Under the pieces are notes generated by a model that worked only from the letters and a program-made list of their open reading frames with translations, had not been told where the DNA came from and ran no database searches. Source: Pseudomonas sp. Q2-TVG4-2 (GTDB lineage Bacteria; Pseudomonadota; Gammaproteobacteria; Pseudomonadales; Pseudomonadaceae). From it: a DNA stretch of 64,000 nucleotides. The stretch lies in NCBI RefSeq assembly GCF_013620795.1, contig NZ_LGLW01000007.1, positions 62,001-126,000 of the forward strand. Direction: 5' to 3'. Each line of letters opens with the position of its first letter. Within the stretch, counting starts at the first letter, position 1. Shown piece after piece: positions 1 through 8,589 of the stretch. Both the position numbers and the translations under genes were made by a program.

Positions 1-162
1 TGTCAGACAAAGGTCGTAGTGCTCGCGGGCCAGGCACTCGCGGGCTTCCTTGAGATTGCGGGCGCTGCGGGTGTCGAGCTTCATGCGTCCAAGGGTGATC
101 TCCAGGAGCTCCCGGATATCGGGTTCGTCATCGATGATCAGCGCTTTCTGGCGGGCGGTCAT
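1..162 (-). CDS. pilR: PilR response regulator, N-terminal fragment (gene continues past window edge)
   Basis: The first 54 codons of an NtrC-type response regulator. The visible part starts MTARQKALIIDDEPDI, a receiver-domain start with the acidic pair (IDDE) that binds Mg2+ next to the phospho-acceptor Asp. The acceptor, the AAA+ sigma-54 activation domain and the HTH lie outside the window. PilR activates pilA transcription with sigma-54 after phosphorylation by PilS. It lies 113 bp downstream of pilS on the same strand, the usual Pseudomonas order. The identification leans on this context as well as on the receiver sequence. Confidence 0.88.
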   Translation of the reverse strand, partial: MTARQKALIIDDEPDIRELLEITLGRMKLDTRSARNLKEARECLAREHYDLCLT

Positions 163-275
163 GGTCTCGGTCTTTCAGTTGGCGTGGGTGGTGCGGAGGC
201 CCGCAATGTTAACGCTACCGTACGTGCTTTGTACCGCGACCGTGCCGATGTGTGACCCGTGCCGCCTCGATAGGC

Positions 276-1868
276 TCAGCTCAGCTTGCGCGGATGTGCA
301 AAAACGATGCGAAAGCAACTGCCGCCTTCGTCTCGCTCACGATAGTCCAGGCGAGCCTGATTGCTTTCACACAGCTCGCGCGAGATATAGAGGCCCAATC
401 CGGTGCCCTTGTTCTCCGTCGTGAAAAAGGGTTCGAAGATATTCTGCAGCTGCTCGGGCGGCACGCCCGGGCCGTCATCAAGTACTTCGAGTACAGGCAG
501 ATCGCTGGCCTGGTCACGGAATACCTGTAGCCATACCTGCGCCTGCCCATGTGTCTGGCCACTGTAGCGCAGGCCGTTCTGTACCAGGTTGGTCAGTACC
601 TGGATCAGCTGATTCGGGTCCATGCGGGTTTGCAGTGAACTGCCCCGGGTTTCCACATGCACGCTATGGGTAGGTGGCAGCGAACTTCGAAATTCGCTGG
701 CGAAGCGATGCACCCAATATTTCAGGTCCAGCAGCTGCGGTTCGGCCTGGCGTCGACGTGACAGCTGCAGCACGTTTTCGATGACCAGGTTCATGCGCCG
801 CGAATGATCCTGAATGATCTGCGTCAGCCGCAGATCGGCCGCGTCCAGTACCTCGGATTCCTGCAGCAGTTGGGCGGCGTGGCTGATGGCGCCGAGCGGA
901 TTGCGAATCTCGTGGGCGATGCTGGCGGTCAGTCGACCGAGCGAGGCGAGCTTGAGCTGCTGGGCCTTCTGCGCGATCTGCGAGATGTCTTCAAGAAATA
1001 CCAGGGTGTCCTGCTTTTCTCCATGCTGCAGTGTAGCGAAGCTCGGCTGCAACGTGGCGCCGTTGGGCGTTGCCTTGAAGTTGCGAGGGCGCAGGGTTGG
1101 ATTGTCGCGCCACAGCTGCAAGCCCTTGATCAGCTCAGGGCAGCGGGGCGCCAGTGGCTCGCCGGTCATTGCTTGTTGGCCGAGCAATTCGAGAGCACCC
1201 TGATTGGCGAGCAACACGCGTTCCTGAGTGTCGAGCACGAGGATCCCGGTGCGCATTCGCTGCAGGATCTGCGCGTTCAGCGCCTCAAGATTAGCGACTT
1301 CTTCTGCGCGTTGGCGGGCCAGACTTTCGCTGGCCTGCAGCCGTCGCGTCAGGCCTTGCACCAGCAGCGCAGCGGCGAAGCATAGCGTGCCGAGCGCTGC
1401 TGCCTGGACATACTGACGGCTCGCATTGGTGTCGCTGTAGCTGAGGTAGAAGGTCACGTAGATGAGGCCGGTCGCGGCAACCGCAGCGATGAAGAAGCCG
1501 ATGCGTCCATGCAACAGGATATTGGCGATGGCGACCGCGACAATCAACAGGTTGCCGATTCCACTGGGTGTGCCGCCCGCGAAGTAGAACAGCGTCGAGA
1601 GCAGCGTGACGTCCAGCAGCGCGAGGGCCAGAACCGGCAGTTCCCGCTTCGGGCTCTGCAGCAATACGGCGATAAGGGTGTTGAGGATCAGATAGAGCCA
1701 GGCGCCGTAGTGAAACGCCGCCGGGTTGATCATGCGCATCAGGTCGTTATGCAGATCGCTGCTGATGAGCAGAACCAGCACCAGGCCGATCGCGACGCGA
1801 TACAAATGGTAAAGCCGGAGGATTCGACTACCTTGGGAGCCGAGGAACGTCAGACGTTCAGTTGCCAC
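276..1868 (-). CDS. pilS: PilS sensor histidine kinase of type IV pili
   Basis: Membrane sensor kinase that phosphorylates PilR to control pilin transcription. Several hydrophobic segments fill roughly residues 20-175, followed by a PAS-like region (about 205-300), an H-box IAHEIRNPLGA with the phospho-His at residue 319, and a HATPase domain with N, G1 (DDGPGV) and G2 (GTGLGL) boxes. I chose the GTG at 1868, which gives 530 aa, the length I recall for P. aeruginosa PilS, and puts the His at 319. An upstream in-frame start at 1919 would add 17 residues lying inside the upstream gene. The chosen start overlaps that gene by 11 bp, which suggests translational coupling. pilR follows downstream. 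Confidence 0.93.
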   Translation of the reverse strand: MATERLTFLGSQGSRILRLYHLYRVAIGLVLVLLISSDLHNDLMRMINPAAFHYGAWLYLILNTLIAVLLQSPKRELPVLALALLDVTLLSTLFYFAGGTPSGIGNLLIVAVAIANILLHGRIGFFIAAVAATGLIYVTFYLSYSDTNASRQYVQAAALGTLCFAAALLVQGLTRRLQASESLARQRAEEVANLEALNAQILQRMRTGILVLDTQERVLLANQGALELLGQQAMTGEPLAPRCPELIKGLQLWRDNPTLRPRNFKATPNGATLQPSFATLQHGEKQDTLVFLEDISQIAQKAQQLKLASLGRLTASIAHEIRNPLGAISHAAQLLQESEVLDAADLRLTQIIQDHSRRMNLVIENVLQLSRRRQAEPQLLDLKYWVHRFASEFRSSLPPTHSVHVETRGSSLQTRMDPNQLIQVLTNLVQNGLRYSGQTHGQAQVWLQVFRDQASDLPVLEVLDDGPGVPPEQLQNIFEPFFTTENKGTGLGLYISRELCESNQARLDYRERDEGGSCFRIVFAHPRKLS

Positions 1869-2094
1869 CCGACTTGCTGCCCTGTTCCAGGTGGGCCTGA
1901 CTGCAGTACCACCGCTCATGGCTCTGCAGCGCCTGCTCGCGTGGCAGGTGGACGCCGCACTGAGCGCAGCGAACCGTCATTACGGTAGTCTCCTGCGGTT
2001 TGCTGGACGACGTGGGCTTGCTTGTCAGGCGACGCCAAAGCCAGAACGCTGCGGCAATCAGAATGATCCAGAACAACAGACGAAACAGACCCAT
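1858..2094 (-). CDS. PP0621-family small membrane protein with zinc-finger-like tail
   Basis: Small 78-aa protein with one N-terminal transmembrane segment (about residues 4-20, LFWIILIAAAFWLW). A cytoplasmic tail carries CAQCGVHLPR and a later YCS...H, which together look like a treble-clef or zinc-ribbon metal site. It matches the PP0621 family found just upstream of pilS in pseudomonads. It overlaps the chosen pilS start by 11 bp and is probably co-transcribed with pilS-pilR. The function is unknown, so a role in pilus signalling is only suggested by position. Confidence 0.8.
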   Translation of the reverse strand: MGLFRLLFWIILIAAAFWLWRRLTSKPTSSSKPQETTVMTVRCAQCGVHLPREQALQSHERWYCSQAHLEQGSKSGGN

Positions 2095-2190
2095 ATTTTA
2101 CTTCCTGGCTAAGCCATGCGGGCTTGCCGGTCTGGCAGGCTCCGTGTGGTAATACACCCTGATCGATGGATCCTGACGCCGGGCGTTATT

Positions 2191-3198
2191 TCAATCGAAC
2201 AGGCCGAAAGTCAGGTAGCTCCACCAGGAGCGGCCTTCGTCTTGCTGTTCGTTCTCCGCTTCGGCTTCTGCTTCCCTCAGCACGGGGCGCAATTCATCGG
2301 GTAGATCACGGGCGGCATTCTCATACTGACGGACCACGTCGCGGTTGGATTGTGAGCGGTCCGGGGTCTTGTTTTCCGTCTCGATCAGCCCGAGCGTGGC
2401 GCGGGACAGCCAGCCACGGTTGTCAGTTTCCTGCTGGCGTGGCACGAACTCGCCTTCTTCAAGGCTTGGATGTTCCGGGTAGTTGAGCTTGAGCGTTTCC
2501 AGACTGGTGCTGGCAAGGTCATCGAGCCCAAGGCGTTGGTAGGCTTCGGTCATCACCGCGAGACCATCGCCGACTGTCGGCGTGCCCTGGAAGTTCTCGA
2601 CTACGTAGCGCCCGCGGTTGGCGGCGGCAACATAGGCCTGACGACGTAGATAATAGTCGGCGACATGAATCTCGTTGGCGGCCAGCAGATTGCGAAGGTA
2701 GACCATTCGCGCTTTGGCATCCGGCGCGTAGCGGCTGTTCGGAAAGCGTGTGGTCAGTTGCGCGAACTCGTTGAACGAATCGCGCGCGGCACCCGGATCA
2801 CGCTTGGTCATGTCCAGCGGGAGAAACCGTGCAAGCAGCCCGCGGTCCTTGTCGAAGGAGGCCAGCCCCTTCAGGTAATAGGCGTAGTCGACGCTGGGGT
2901 GTTGCGGATGCAGGCGGATGAAGCGCTCGGCGGATGAGCGCGCGGCGTCGGCCTCGGTGTTGCGGTAGTACGCGTAGATCAGCTCCAGTTGCGCCTGTTC
3001 GGCAAAACGGCCGAAGGGATAGCGGGACTCCAAGGCTTTCAGTTTGTTGATGGCGCTGGTGTAGCTCTTATTGTCCAGGTCGGCCTGCGCCTGCCGGTAC
3101 AGTTCCGCTTCGCCGAGGTTCTCGCTAATGGTTTCGTTGGACGAACAGGCAGCGGTAAGGGCGAAAATGGCGATCAGCAGCAGGTGTTTCACTTGCAT
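2191..3198 (-). CDS. bamD: BamD (ComL) outer-membrane protein assembly lipoprotein
   Basis: Essential lipoprotein of the BAM complex, which folds beta-barrel proteins into the outer membrane. Residues 1-18 form a lipoprotein signal ending LTAAC, with Cys18 as the lipidation site. The rest is TPR-like helical repeats (for example [18 protein letters not shown] and [15 protein letters not shown]). The 335-aa length is close to the usual 340. The open frame extends upstream to 3441, but the start at 3198 gives a proper lipobox. It is divergent from rluD. The final about 40 residues are acidic and Gln/Glu rich. Confidence 0.93.
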   Translation of the reverse strand: MQVKHLLLIAIFALTAACSSNETISENLGEAELYRQAQADLDNKSYTSAINKLKALESRYPFGRFAEQAQLELIYAYYRNTEADAARSSAERFIRLHPQHPSVDYAYYLKGLASFDKDRGLLARFLPLDMTKRDPGAARDSFNEFAQLTTRFPNSRYAPDAKARMVYLRNLLAANEIHVADYYLRRQAYVAAANRGRYVVENFQGTPTVGDGLAVMTEAYQRLGLDDLASTSLETLKLNYPEHPSLEEGEFVPRQQETDNRGWLSRATLGLIETENKTPDRSQSNRDVVRQYENAARDLPDELRPVLREAEAEAENEQQDEGRSWWSYLTFGLFD

Positions 3199-3225
3199 GG
3201 CGGCTTGCGTCCCTGTGACGGCTGG

Positions 3226-3255
3226 CTGTCTCGCGCTGAGCCGTCCTGTTATGAT
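3226..3255 (+). promoter_or_regulatory. possible sigma-70 promoter for rluD and its leader
   Basis: A good -10 hexamer TATGAT lies at 3250-3255 with a poor -35 (CTGTCT, 3226-3231) and an 18-bp spacer. It would start transcription about 250 bases upstream of rluD and include the structured leader at 3364-3468. The -35 match is weak, so this is tentative. Confidence 0.3.
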
Positions 3256-3363
3256 GGGCGCCCCGGCTGGCCGGGACAAAGACGCCGTATTTAAACACAA
3301 GCGTGTTGCCGAAACCAAAGGCTCCACCTGTGCCGCCATCAATGGGATGTTCGCCTCCGGTAA

Positions 3364-3468
3364 GCGGCCCGGGCGGCAGCCCAGCCTGTGGCATGCCAGT
3401 CGGTCCTGAAGCATCGCGTCATTCGCGAATGCCACTGGCAAACGCCTGCCACCCCGGCCGTGGGCCGC
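3364..3468 (+). other. candidate structured RNA in the rluD leader
   Basis: Four nested, collinear helices can be drawn. GCGGCCC at 3364-3370 pairs with GGGCCGC at 3462-3468. GGCAG at 3375-3379 pairs with CTGCC at 3446-3450. TGCCAGT at 3394-3400 pairs with ACTGGCA at 3434-3440. An apical hairpin, GCAT-CGCG over CGCG-A-ATGC, spans 3411-3432. A CCTCC tract (anti-Shine-Dalgarno-like) follows at 3482-3486, just upstream of rluD, which has no clear ribosome binding site. I do not recognise the RNA as TPP, cobalamin, glycine, SRP or 6S. Strand and function are inferred; the same pairings also exist on the bamD strand. Confidence 0.4.
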
Positions 3469-3509
3469 ATTGTTGTCTCTTCCTCCTAATTTATGAAGCG
3501 CTCTTAATT

Positions 3510-4484
3510 ATGTCCACGATCACCACTCAGGCCATTCATCTCCGCGCCGAGGTGCCGTTCGACCTCGGCGGGCAGCGCCTCGATCAGGTCGCGGCTCAGT
3601 TGTTCTCGGAGCATTCCCGCTCGCGCCTGTCGGGCTGGATCAAGGAGGGGCTCCTCACCGTCGACGGCGCCGCGTTGCGCCCCCGTGACACGGTGCATGC
3701 TGGCGCGATTCTGGAGTTGTCCGCTGAGCAGCAGGCGCAGGGTGAGTGGGTGGCGCAGGATATTCCGCTGGATATCGTCTTCGAGGACGAGCACATCCTC
3801 GTCTTGAACAAGCCGTCCGGCTTGGTGGTGCACCCCGCAGCCGGGCATGCCGATGGCACGCTGCTCAACGCTCTGCTACATCACGTGCCGGACATCGTCA
3901 ATGTGCCGCGCGCCGGCATCGTGCATCGCCTGGACAAGGATACGACCGGCCTGATGGTCGTTGCCAAGACGCTGCAGGCACAGACGCGGCTGGTCGAGCA
4001 GCTGCAGGCGCGCAGCGTCAGTCGCATCTACGAGGCCATCGTCATCGGCGTGATCATTACTGGCGGTACGGTCGACGCACCCATCGGGCGCCACGGTCAG
4101 CAGCGCCAGCGCATGGCTGTTGTTGAAGGTGGCAAGCCTGCCGTCAGCCACTATCGGGTGCTTGAGCGCTTCCGTTCGCACACCCATGTTCGGGTCAAGC
4201 TGGAGACCGGTCGCACGCATCAGATTCGCGTGCACATGACGCATATCGGCTATCCACTGGTGGGCGACCCGCTGTACAGCGGGCGGTTCCGAATCCCGCC
4301 TGCGGCGAATCCAACCATGGTGCAAACGCTGCGCGATTTCCCCCGTCAGGCTCTGCATGCGCGCTTCCTTGAGCTGGATCATCCGATCAGCGGTGAGCGG
4401 CTGAAATGGGAGTCGCCATTGCCGGATGATTTCATCTGGTTGCTGACGTTGCTGCAGCAGGATCGCGAGGCGTTCGTCGGGTGA
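3510..4484 (+). CDS. rluD: RluD 23S rRNA pseudouridine synthase
   Basis: Makes pseudouridines 1911, 1915 and 1917 (E. coli numbering) in helix 69 of 23S rRNA. An N-terminal S4-like RNA-binding domain (about 15-80) precedes the RluA-type catalytic domain. The signature HRLDKDTTGL has the catalytic Asp near residue 142, and GRTHQIRVH lies downstream. The length of 324 aa is normal. I chose the ATG at 3510 (MSTITTQ) and discarded a 69-codon upstream extension without family resemblance. The stop overlaps the pgeF start (GTGA), so the two genes are an operon. Confidence 0.93.
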   Translation: MSTITTQAIHLRAEVPFDLGGQRLDQVAAQLFSEHSRSRLSGWIKEGLLTVDGAALRPRDTVHAGAILELSAEQQAQGEWVAQDIPLDIVFEDEHILVLNKPSGLVVHPAAGHADGTLLNALLHHVPDIVNVPRAGIVHRLDKDTTGLMVVAKTLQAQTRLVEQLQARSVSRIYEAIVIGVIITGGTVDAPIGRHGQQRQRMAVVEGGKPAVSHYRVLERFRSHTHVRVKLETGRTHQIRVHMTHIGYPLVGDPLYSGRFRIPPAANPTMVQTLRDFPRQALHARFLELDHPISGERLKWESPLPDDFIWLLTLLQQDREAFVG

Positions 4485-5215
4485 GTGGCTGGCCTGACGA
4501 TTGGGTCCTTCCCGACTGGCCTGCACCTATGGGGGTGAAGGCCTGCGTCACCACGCGCCAAGGCGGGACGAGTCAGGCCCCTTTCGATAGTTTCAACTTG
4601 GGCGATCACGTGAGCGATGCCCCGGAAGCGGTGGCTGTTAATCGGCAGCGGTTGCAGCAGGCGCTCGGTTGCCAGCCGGCCTGGATGAGCCAGGTCCATT
4701 CGAGCACCGTTGTGGAAGCCAGCCCGCAAGACTGCCCCACCGCGGATGCCTGCTGGACAGGCGCGAGAGGTGTTGGCTGTGCCGTGCTGACCGCTGATTG
4801 TCTGCCGGTGTTGTTCTGCAACCTCGCCGGGACCCGGGTGGCGGCTGCGCATGCCGGCTGGCGCGGGCTGGCGGCTGGCATACTGGAAACGACCGTGGCC
4901 GCAATGGAAACACCTGGGTCCCAACTGATGGCCTGGCTCGGTCCTGCCATCGGGCCAGCGGCATTCGAGGTCGGCGCCGAGGTGCGCGAGGTATTCGTTT
5001 CACGCCATGCCGCGGCGGTCGGAGCCTTTGCCCCCAGCCGCAACGCCGGCCGTTACATGGCCGATATCTACCAGCTTGCCCGGATCCGTCTTGCTGCCTG
5101 CGGCGTCTCTGCCGTGTTCGGTGGCGGCTTCTGTACTCTGGGTGACCCTCGTTTCTATTCCTACCGTCGCGCCGCTCGTACCGGACGCTTCGCAAGCCTG
5201 ATCTGGCTTGATTGA
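4481..5215 (+). CDS. pgeF: PgeF/YfiH multicopper-like peptidoglycan editing factor (polyphenol oxidase family)
   Basis: DUF152/YfiH (laccase-domain) protein of 244 aa. Family members have been assigned polyphenol oxidase, purine nucleoside phosphorylase and peptidoglycan editing activities. The Cys/His metal-site motifs are visible: VHSS near residue 69, then CAVLTADCLPVLF and AAHAGWRGL. The C-terminus GDPRFYSYRRAARTGR is also typical. The start is GTG, overlapping the rluD stop by 4 bp. The order rluD-pgeF-clpB is conserved in Pseudomonas. Confidence 0.9.
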   Translation: MSGWPDDWVLPDWPAPMGVKACVTTRQGGTSQAPFDSFNLGDHVSDAPEAVAVNRQRLQQALGCQPAWMSQVHSSTVVEASPQDCPTADACWTGARGVGCAVLTADCLPVLFCNLAGTRVAAAHAGWRGLAAGILETTVAAMETPGSQLMAWLGPAIGPAAFEVGAEVREVFVSRHAAAVGAFAPSRNAGRYMADIYQLARIRLAACGVSAVFGGGFCTLGDPRFYSYRRAARTGRFASLIWLD

Positions 5216-5296
5216 GCAGTAGATCCGCATCGATAGCTCGCGGACTCGTCAGCCCGCGCCAGCGAATCGCCTGAGATCTGGATCAATGCCATCCGG

Positions 5297-5325
5297 CTTG
5301 AATCTCCAACAATCAACCTCATCTA
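5297..5325 (+). promoter_or_regulatory. sigma-32 (RpoH) heat-shock promoter of clpB
   Basis: CTTGAA (5297-5302) is followed after 14 bp by CCTCATCTA (5317-5325), close to the RpoH consensus CTTGAAA-N11..16-CCCCATnT. It lies about 70 bp upstream of the clpB start, as expected for this heat-shock gene. Confidence 0.75.
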
Positions 5326-5396
5326 AGTTCCATCTCGCAGGCTTTTGTCGAGGTGCGATTGATTGCGCCGGCCTGCCTAACCAGAAAGGTGATTAC

Positions 5397-7967
5397 ATGC
5401 GTATCGATCGTCTGACCAGCAAGCTACAGCTTGCGCTCTCCGATGCCCAGTCCATCGCCGTGGGCCTTGATCATCCATCTATCGAACCGCTGCATCTGAT
5501 GCAGGCGCTGCTCGATCAGCAGGGCGGCTCAATTAGGCCACTGCTGATGCAGGTGGGCTTCGATATCAACGGCTTGCGCCAAGCGCTGACCAAAGAGCTG
5601 GATCAGCTTCCCAAGCTGCAGAATCCCACGGGCGATATGAACATGTCGCAGGAGCTGGCGCGCCTGCTCAATCAGGCCGACCGCCTGGCGCAGCAGAAGG
5701 GTGATCAATACATCTCCAGTGAGCTGGTCTTGCTCGCGGCGCTGGACAGCAGTACCCGTCTGGGCAAGCTGCTGCTGGCGCAGGGCGTCAGCAAGAAGGC
5801 GCTGGAGAACGCCATCAGCAATCTGCGCGGTAGCGATGCGGTGAACGATCCCAATGCCGAGGAATCGCGTCAGGCATTGGACAAATATACCGTCGACATG
5901 ACCAAACGGGCTGAGGACGGCAAGCTCGATCCGGTGATCGGCCGCGATGACGAGATCCGTCGGACTATCCAGGTACTGCAGCGGCGTACCAAGAACAATC
6001 CAGTGTTGATCGGTGAGCCCGGCGTCGGCAAGACCGCCATCGTCGAAGGGCTGGCCCAGCGCATCGTCAATGGCGAGGTGCCGGACGGGCTCAAAGACAA
6101 GCGCCTGCTGGCGCTGGACATGGGCTCGCTGATCGCTGGGGCCAAGTTTCGCGGCGAGTTCGAAGAACGCCTGAAGGCGGTGCTCAACGAACTGAGCAAG
6201 CAGGAAGGTCGGGTCATCCTGTTCATCGACGAATTGCACACCATGGTCGGCGCCGGCAAGGCCGAGGGCGCCATGGATGCGGGCAATATGCTCAAGCCAG
6301 CCCTGGCCCGTGGCGAGCTGCACTGCGTTGGCGCCACCACGCTCGATGAATATCGCCAGTACATCGAAAAGGATGCAGCGTTGGAGCGGCGTTTCCAGCG
6401 CGTGCAGGTCGACGAGCCGAGCGAGGAAGACACCATCGCCATCCTGCGCGGCCTAAAGGAACGCTACGAGGTGCACCACGGTGTCTCCATCACGGACGGC
6501 GCGATCATCGCGGCGGCGAAGCTCTCGCACCGCTACATCACGGACCGGCAGCTGCCGGACAAGGCAATCGACTTGATCGATGAGGCCGCCAGCCGTATCC
6601 GCATGGAAATCGACTCGAAGCCGGAGGCGCTGGATCGCCTTGATCGGCGCTTGATCCAGCTGAAGATCGAGCGTGAGGCGCTGAAGAACGAAGACGACGA
6701 GGCGACCAAGAAGCGCCTGGCCAAGCTCGACGAGGAAATCGTCAAGCTGGAGCGCGAATATGCCGATCTCGAGGAGATCTGGAAGTCAGAAAAGGCTGAG
6801 GTGCAGGGCTCCGCGCAGATGCAGCAGAAGATCGAGCAAGCCAAGGCCGATCTGGAGGCGGCGCGGCGCAAGGGCGACCTGGCGCGGATGGCTGAGCTGC
6901 AGTACGGCATCATCCCCGATCTCGAGCGCAGCCTGCAGATGGTCGATCAGCACGGCAAGACCGAGAACCAGCTGTTGCGCAACAAGGTGACCGATGAGGA
7001 AATCGCGGAAGTCGTCTCCAAGTGGACGGGTATCCCGGTCTCGAAGATGCTCGAAGGCGAGCGCGAAAAATTGCTGAAGATGGAAGACCTGTTGCACCAG
7101 CGGGTAATCGGCCAGCACGAGGCGGTGGTTTCGGTCGCCAATGCGGTGCGTCGATCACGCGCCGGGTTGGCCGACCCGAATCGGCCCAGTGGTTCCTTCC
7201 TGTTCCTTGGCCCGACCGGTGTGGGCAAGACCGAGCTGTGCAAGGCGCTGGCAGAGTTCCTCTTCGATACTGAGGAGGCGATGATCCGCATCGACATGTC
7301 CGAGTTCATGGAGAAGCACTCGGTGGCGCGTCTGATTGGCGCGCCTCCAGGTTACGTGGGGTACGAGGAGGGCGGTTACCTGACCGAGGCCGTGCGTCGC
7401 AAACCGTACTCGGTGGTGCTGCTGGATGAGGTCGAAAAGGCTCACCCAGACGTATTCAACATCCTCCTGCAGGTGCTCGAGGATGGGCGCCTGACCGACA
7501 GTCACGGGCGTACGGTGGATTTTCGCAACACCGTGATCGTGATGACGTCGAACTTGGGGTCGAGCCAGATTCAGGAACTGGTGGGCGATCCAGATGCGCA
7601 GCGTGCAGCAGTCATGGATGCCGTAAGCAGCCATTTCCGGCCGGAGTTCATCAACCGCATCGATGAGGTCGTGGTCTTCGATCCGCTGGCGCGCGAGCAG
7701 ATCGCGGGCATCGCTCAGATCCAGTTGGGGCGCTTGCGGCAACGTCTGGCGGAGCGCGACCTAAGTCTGGAGCTCAGCGATGAGGCCATGGATAAGCTGG
7801 TTGCCGTTGGTTACGACCCGGTCTATGGCGCGCGGCCGTTGAAACGCGCTATTCAGCGCTGGATCGAGAACCCGCTGGCCCAGAACATACTGTCTGGTAC
7901 GTTCGAGTCGGGTTCATCCATCGTCGGAAGGGTGGAGGGCGAAGAGATTCACTTCGCCAAAGCCTGA
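5397..7967 (+). CDS. clpB: ClpB protein disaggregase
   Basis: Hexameric AAA+ chaperone that resolubilises aggregated proteins with DnaK. Domains in order: N-terminal Clp repeat domain (about 1-145), NBD1 with Walker A GEPGVGKT near residue 206, the long coiled-coil middle domain (about 400-525, rich in Glu/Lys heptads), and NBD2 with Walker A GPTGVGKT near residue 605. The length of 856 aa is standard. The ATG at 5397 ([10 protein letters not shown]) follows AGAAAGGTGA; an upstream in-frame ATG at 5286 overlaps the promoter and is rejected. An RpoH promoter lies upstream. Confidence 0.97.
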   Translation: MRIDRLTSKLQLALSDAQSIAVGLDHPSIEPLHLMQALLDQQGGSIRPLLMQVGFDINGLRQALTKELDQLPKLQNPTGDMNMSQELARLLNQADRLAQQKGDQYISSELVLLAALDSSTRLGKLLLAQGVSKKALENAISNLRGSDAVNDPNAEESRQALDKYTVDMTKRAEDGKLDPVIGRDDEIRRTIQVLQRRTKNNPVLIGEPGVGKTAIVEGLAQRIVNGEVPDGLKDKRLLALDMGSLIAGAKFRGEFEERLKAVLNELSKQEGRVILFIDELHTMVGAGKAEGAMDAGNMLKPALARGELHCVGATTLDEYRQYIEKDAALERRFQRVQVDEPSEEDTIAILRGLKERYEVHHGVSITDGAIIAAAKLSHRYITDRQLPDKAIDLIDEAASRIRMEIDSKPEALDRLDRRLIQLKIEREALKNEDDEATKKRLAKLDEEIVKLEREYADLEEIWKSEKAEVQGSAQMQQKIEQAKADLEAARRKGDLARMAELQYGIIPDLERSLQMVDQHGKTENQLLRNKVTDEEIAEVVSKWTGIPVSKMLEGEREKLLKMEDLLHQRVIGQHEAVVSVANAVRRSRAGLADPNRPSGSFLFLGPTGVGKTELCKALAEFLFDTEEAMIRIDMSEFMEKHSVARLIGAPPGYVGYEEGGYLTEAVRRKPYSVVLLDEVEKAHPDVFNILLQVLEDGRLTDSHGRTVDFRNTVIVMTSNLGSSQIQELVGDPDAQRAAVMDAVSSHFRPEFINRIDEVVVFDPLAREQIAGIAQIQLGRLRQRLAERDLSLELSDEAMDKLVAVGYDPVYGARPLKRAIQRWIENPLAQNILSGTFESGSSIVGRVEGEEIHFAKA

Positions 7968-7978
7968 CCAGGCTTGCG

Positions 7979-8000
7979 GGGCCGTCAGACGGGACGGCCC
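7979..8000 (+). terminator. possible clpB terminator hairpin
   Basis: An 8-bp GC stem, GGGCCGTC over GACGGCCC with a 6-nt loop, lies 12 bp after the clpB stop. No T-run follows, so intrinsic termination is uncertain. Confidence 0.35.
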
Positions 8001-8089
8001 TGGGGGCCGTTCCGGTAGGGGCTTCGCTGTGGTTCGGTGCGAAGACCGGGTCCACTCGCAACGCATTGTAGTAAATCGTGTTTTTTCTG

Positions 8090-8117
8090 TTGACAGGCGC
8101 GCCGAGAACCGTAAAAT
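8090..8117 (+). promoter_or_regulatory. sigma-70 promoter of the tRNA operon
   Basis: A perfect -35 TTGACA (8090-8095), 16-bp spacer and -10 TAAAAT (8112-8117), about 65 bp upstream of tRNA-Asn. A GGCGCGCC pair flanks the -10, and a T-rich stretch lies upstream of the -35. Confidence 0.75.
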
Positions 8118-8183
8118 GGCGCGCCTCTGAGGGGGGTTTGCAAAGCGACACAGCAAGCCACCCAAGGAGCTGGAAATGATAGT

Positions 8184-8259
8184 TCCGCGATAGCTCAGTC
8201 GGTAGAGCAAATGACTGTTAATCATTGGGTCCCAGGTTCGAGTCCTGGTCGCGGAGCCA
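8184..8259 (+). tRNA. tRNA-Asn (GTT)
   Basis: 76-nt cloverleaf with acceptor arms TCCGCGA/TCGCGGA, anticodon loop CTGTTAA with anticodon GTT, T-loop GGTTCGAGTCC and encoded CCA. First of three tRNAs in one operon. Confidence 0.97.
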
Positions 8260-8268
8260 ATTTCCAAT

Positions 8269-8345
8269 CGGGGTATAGCGCAGTCCGGTAGCGCGCCTGC
8301 TTTGGGAGCAGGATGTCGGGAGTTCGAATCCCCCTACCCCGACCA
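8269..8345 (+). tRNA. tRNA-Pro (TGG)
   Basis: 77-nt cloverleaf with acceptor CGGGGTA/TACCCCG, anticodon TGG in loop TTTGGGA, T-arm GAGTTCGAATC and encoded CCA. Second gene of the operon, 9 nt after tRNA-Asn. Confidence 0.97.
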
Positions 8346-8350
8346 ATTTT

Positions 8351-8426
8351 GGGTCGTTAGCTCAGTTGGTAGAGCAGTTGGCTTTTAACCAATTGGTCGT
8401 AGGTTCGAATCCTACACGACCCACCA
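8351..8426 (+). tRNA. tRNA-Lys (TTT)
   Basis: 76-nt cloverleaf with acceptor GGGTCGT/ACGACCC, anticodon TTT in loop CTTTTAA, T-arm AGGTTCGAATCCT and encoded CCA. Third gene of the operon, 5 nt after tRNA-Pro. Confidence 0.97.
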
Positions 8427-8450
8427 AACAGCCTTGCAAAAGGCGCAAGA

Positions 8451-8484
8451 AACCGGAAGATCCGAGCGGATCTTCCGGTTTTTT
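8451..8484 (+). terminator. Rho-independent terminator of the tRNA operon
   Basis: A perfect 13-bp stem (AACCGGAAGATCC and its complement), loop GAGC, then a six-T run at 8479-8484. It lies 24 bp after tRNA-Lys. Confidence 0.93.
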
Positions 8485-8589
8485 ATTGCCTGAATTTTGT
8501 CAGACACTGCTGCTCGTCTCGTCACATGTCTGCAGATTGTTCTGCCAGCGCCTTTCCTGTTCGGAGAGACGCTACTTAGATGTGCCCGG

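Noticed and set aside
50-1988. Several plus-strand ORFs (for example 50-424, 804-1385, 1509-1988) opposite pilS
   Set aside because: They are antisense shadows of pilR/pilS in GC-rich DNA, without ribosome binding sites or any recognisable motif.
3259-3509. Cobalamin, TPP or glycine riboswitch in the rluD leader
   Set aside because: I looked for the B12 box, the TPP CTGAGA/THI box and glycine motifs and saw none. A generic structured leader is all the sequence supports.
8531-8589. Possible further tRNA after tRNA-Lys
   Set aside because: No cloverleaf, T-loop or CCA; the operon terminator is already passed at 8484.
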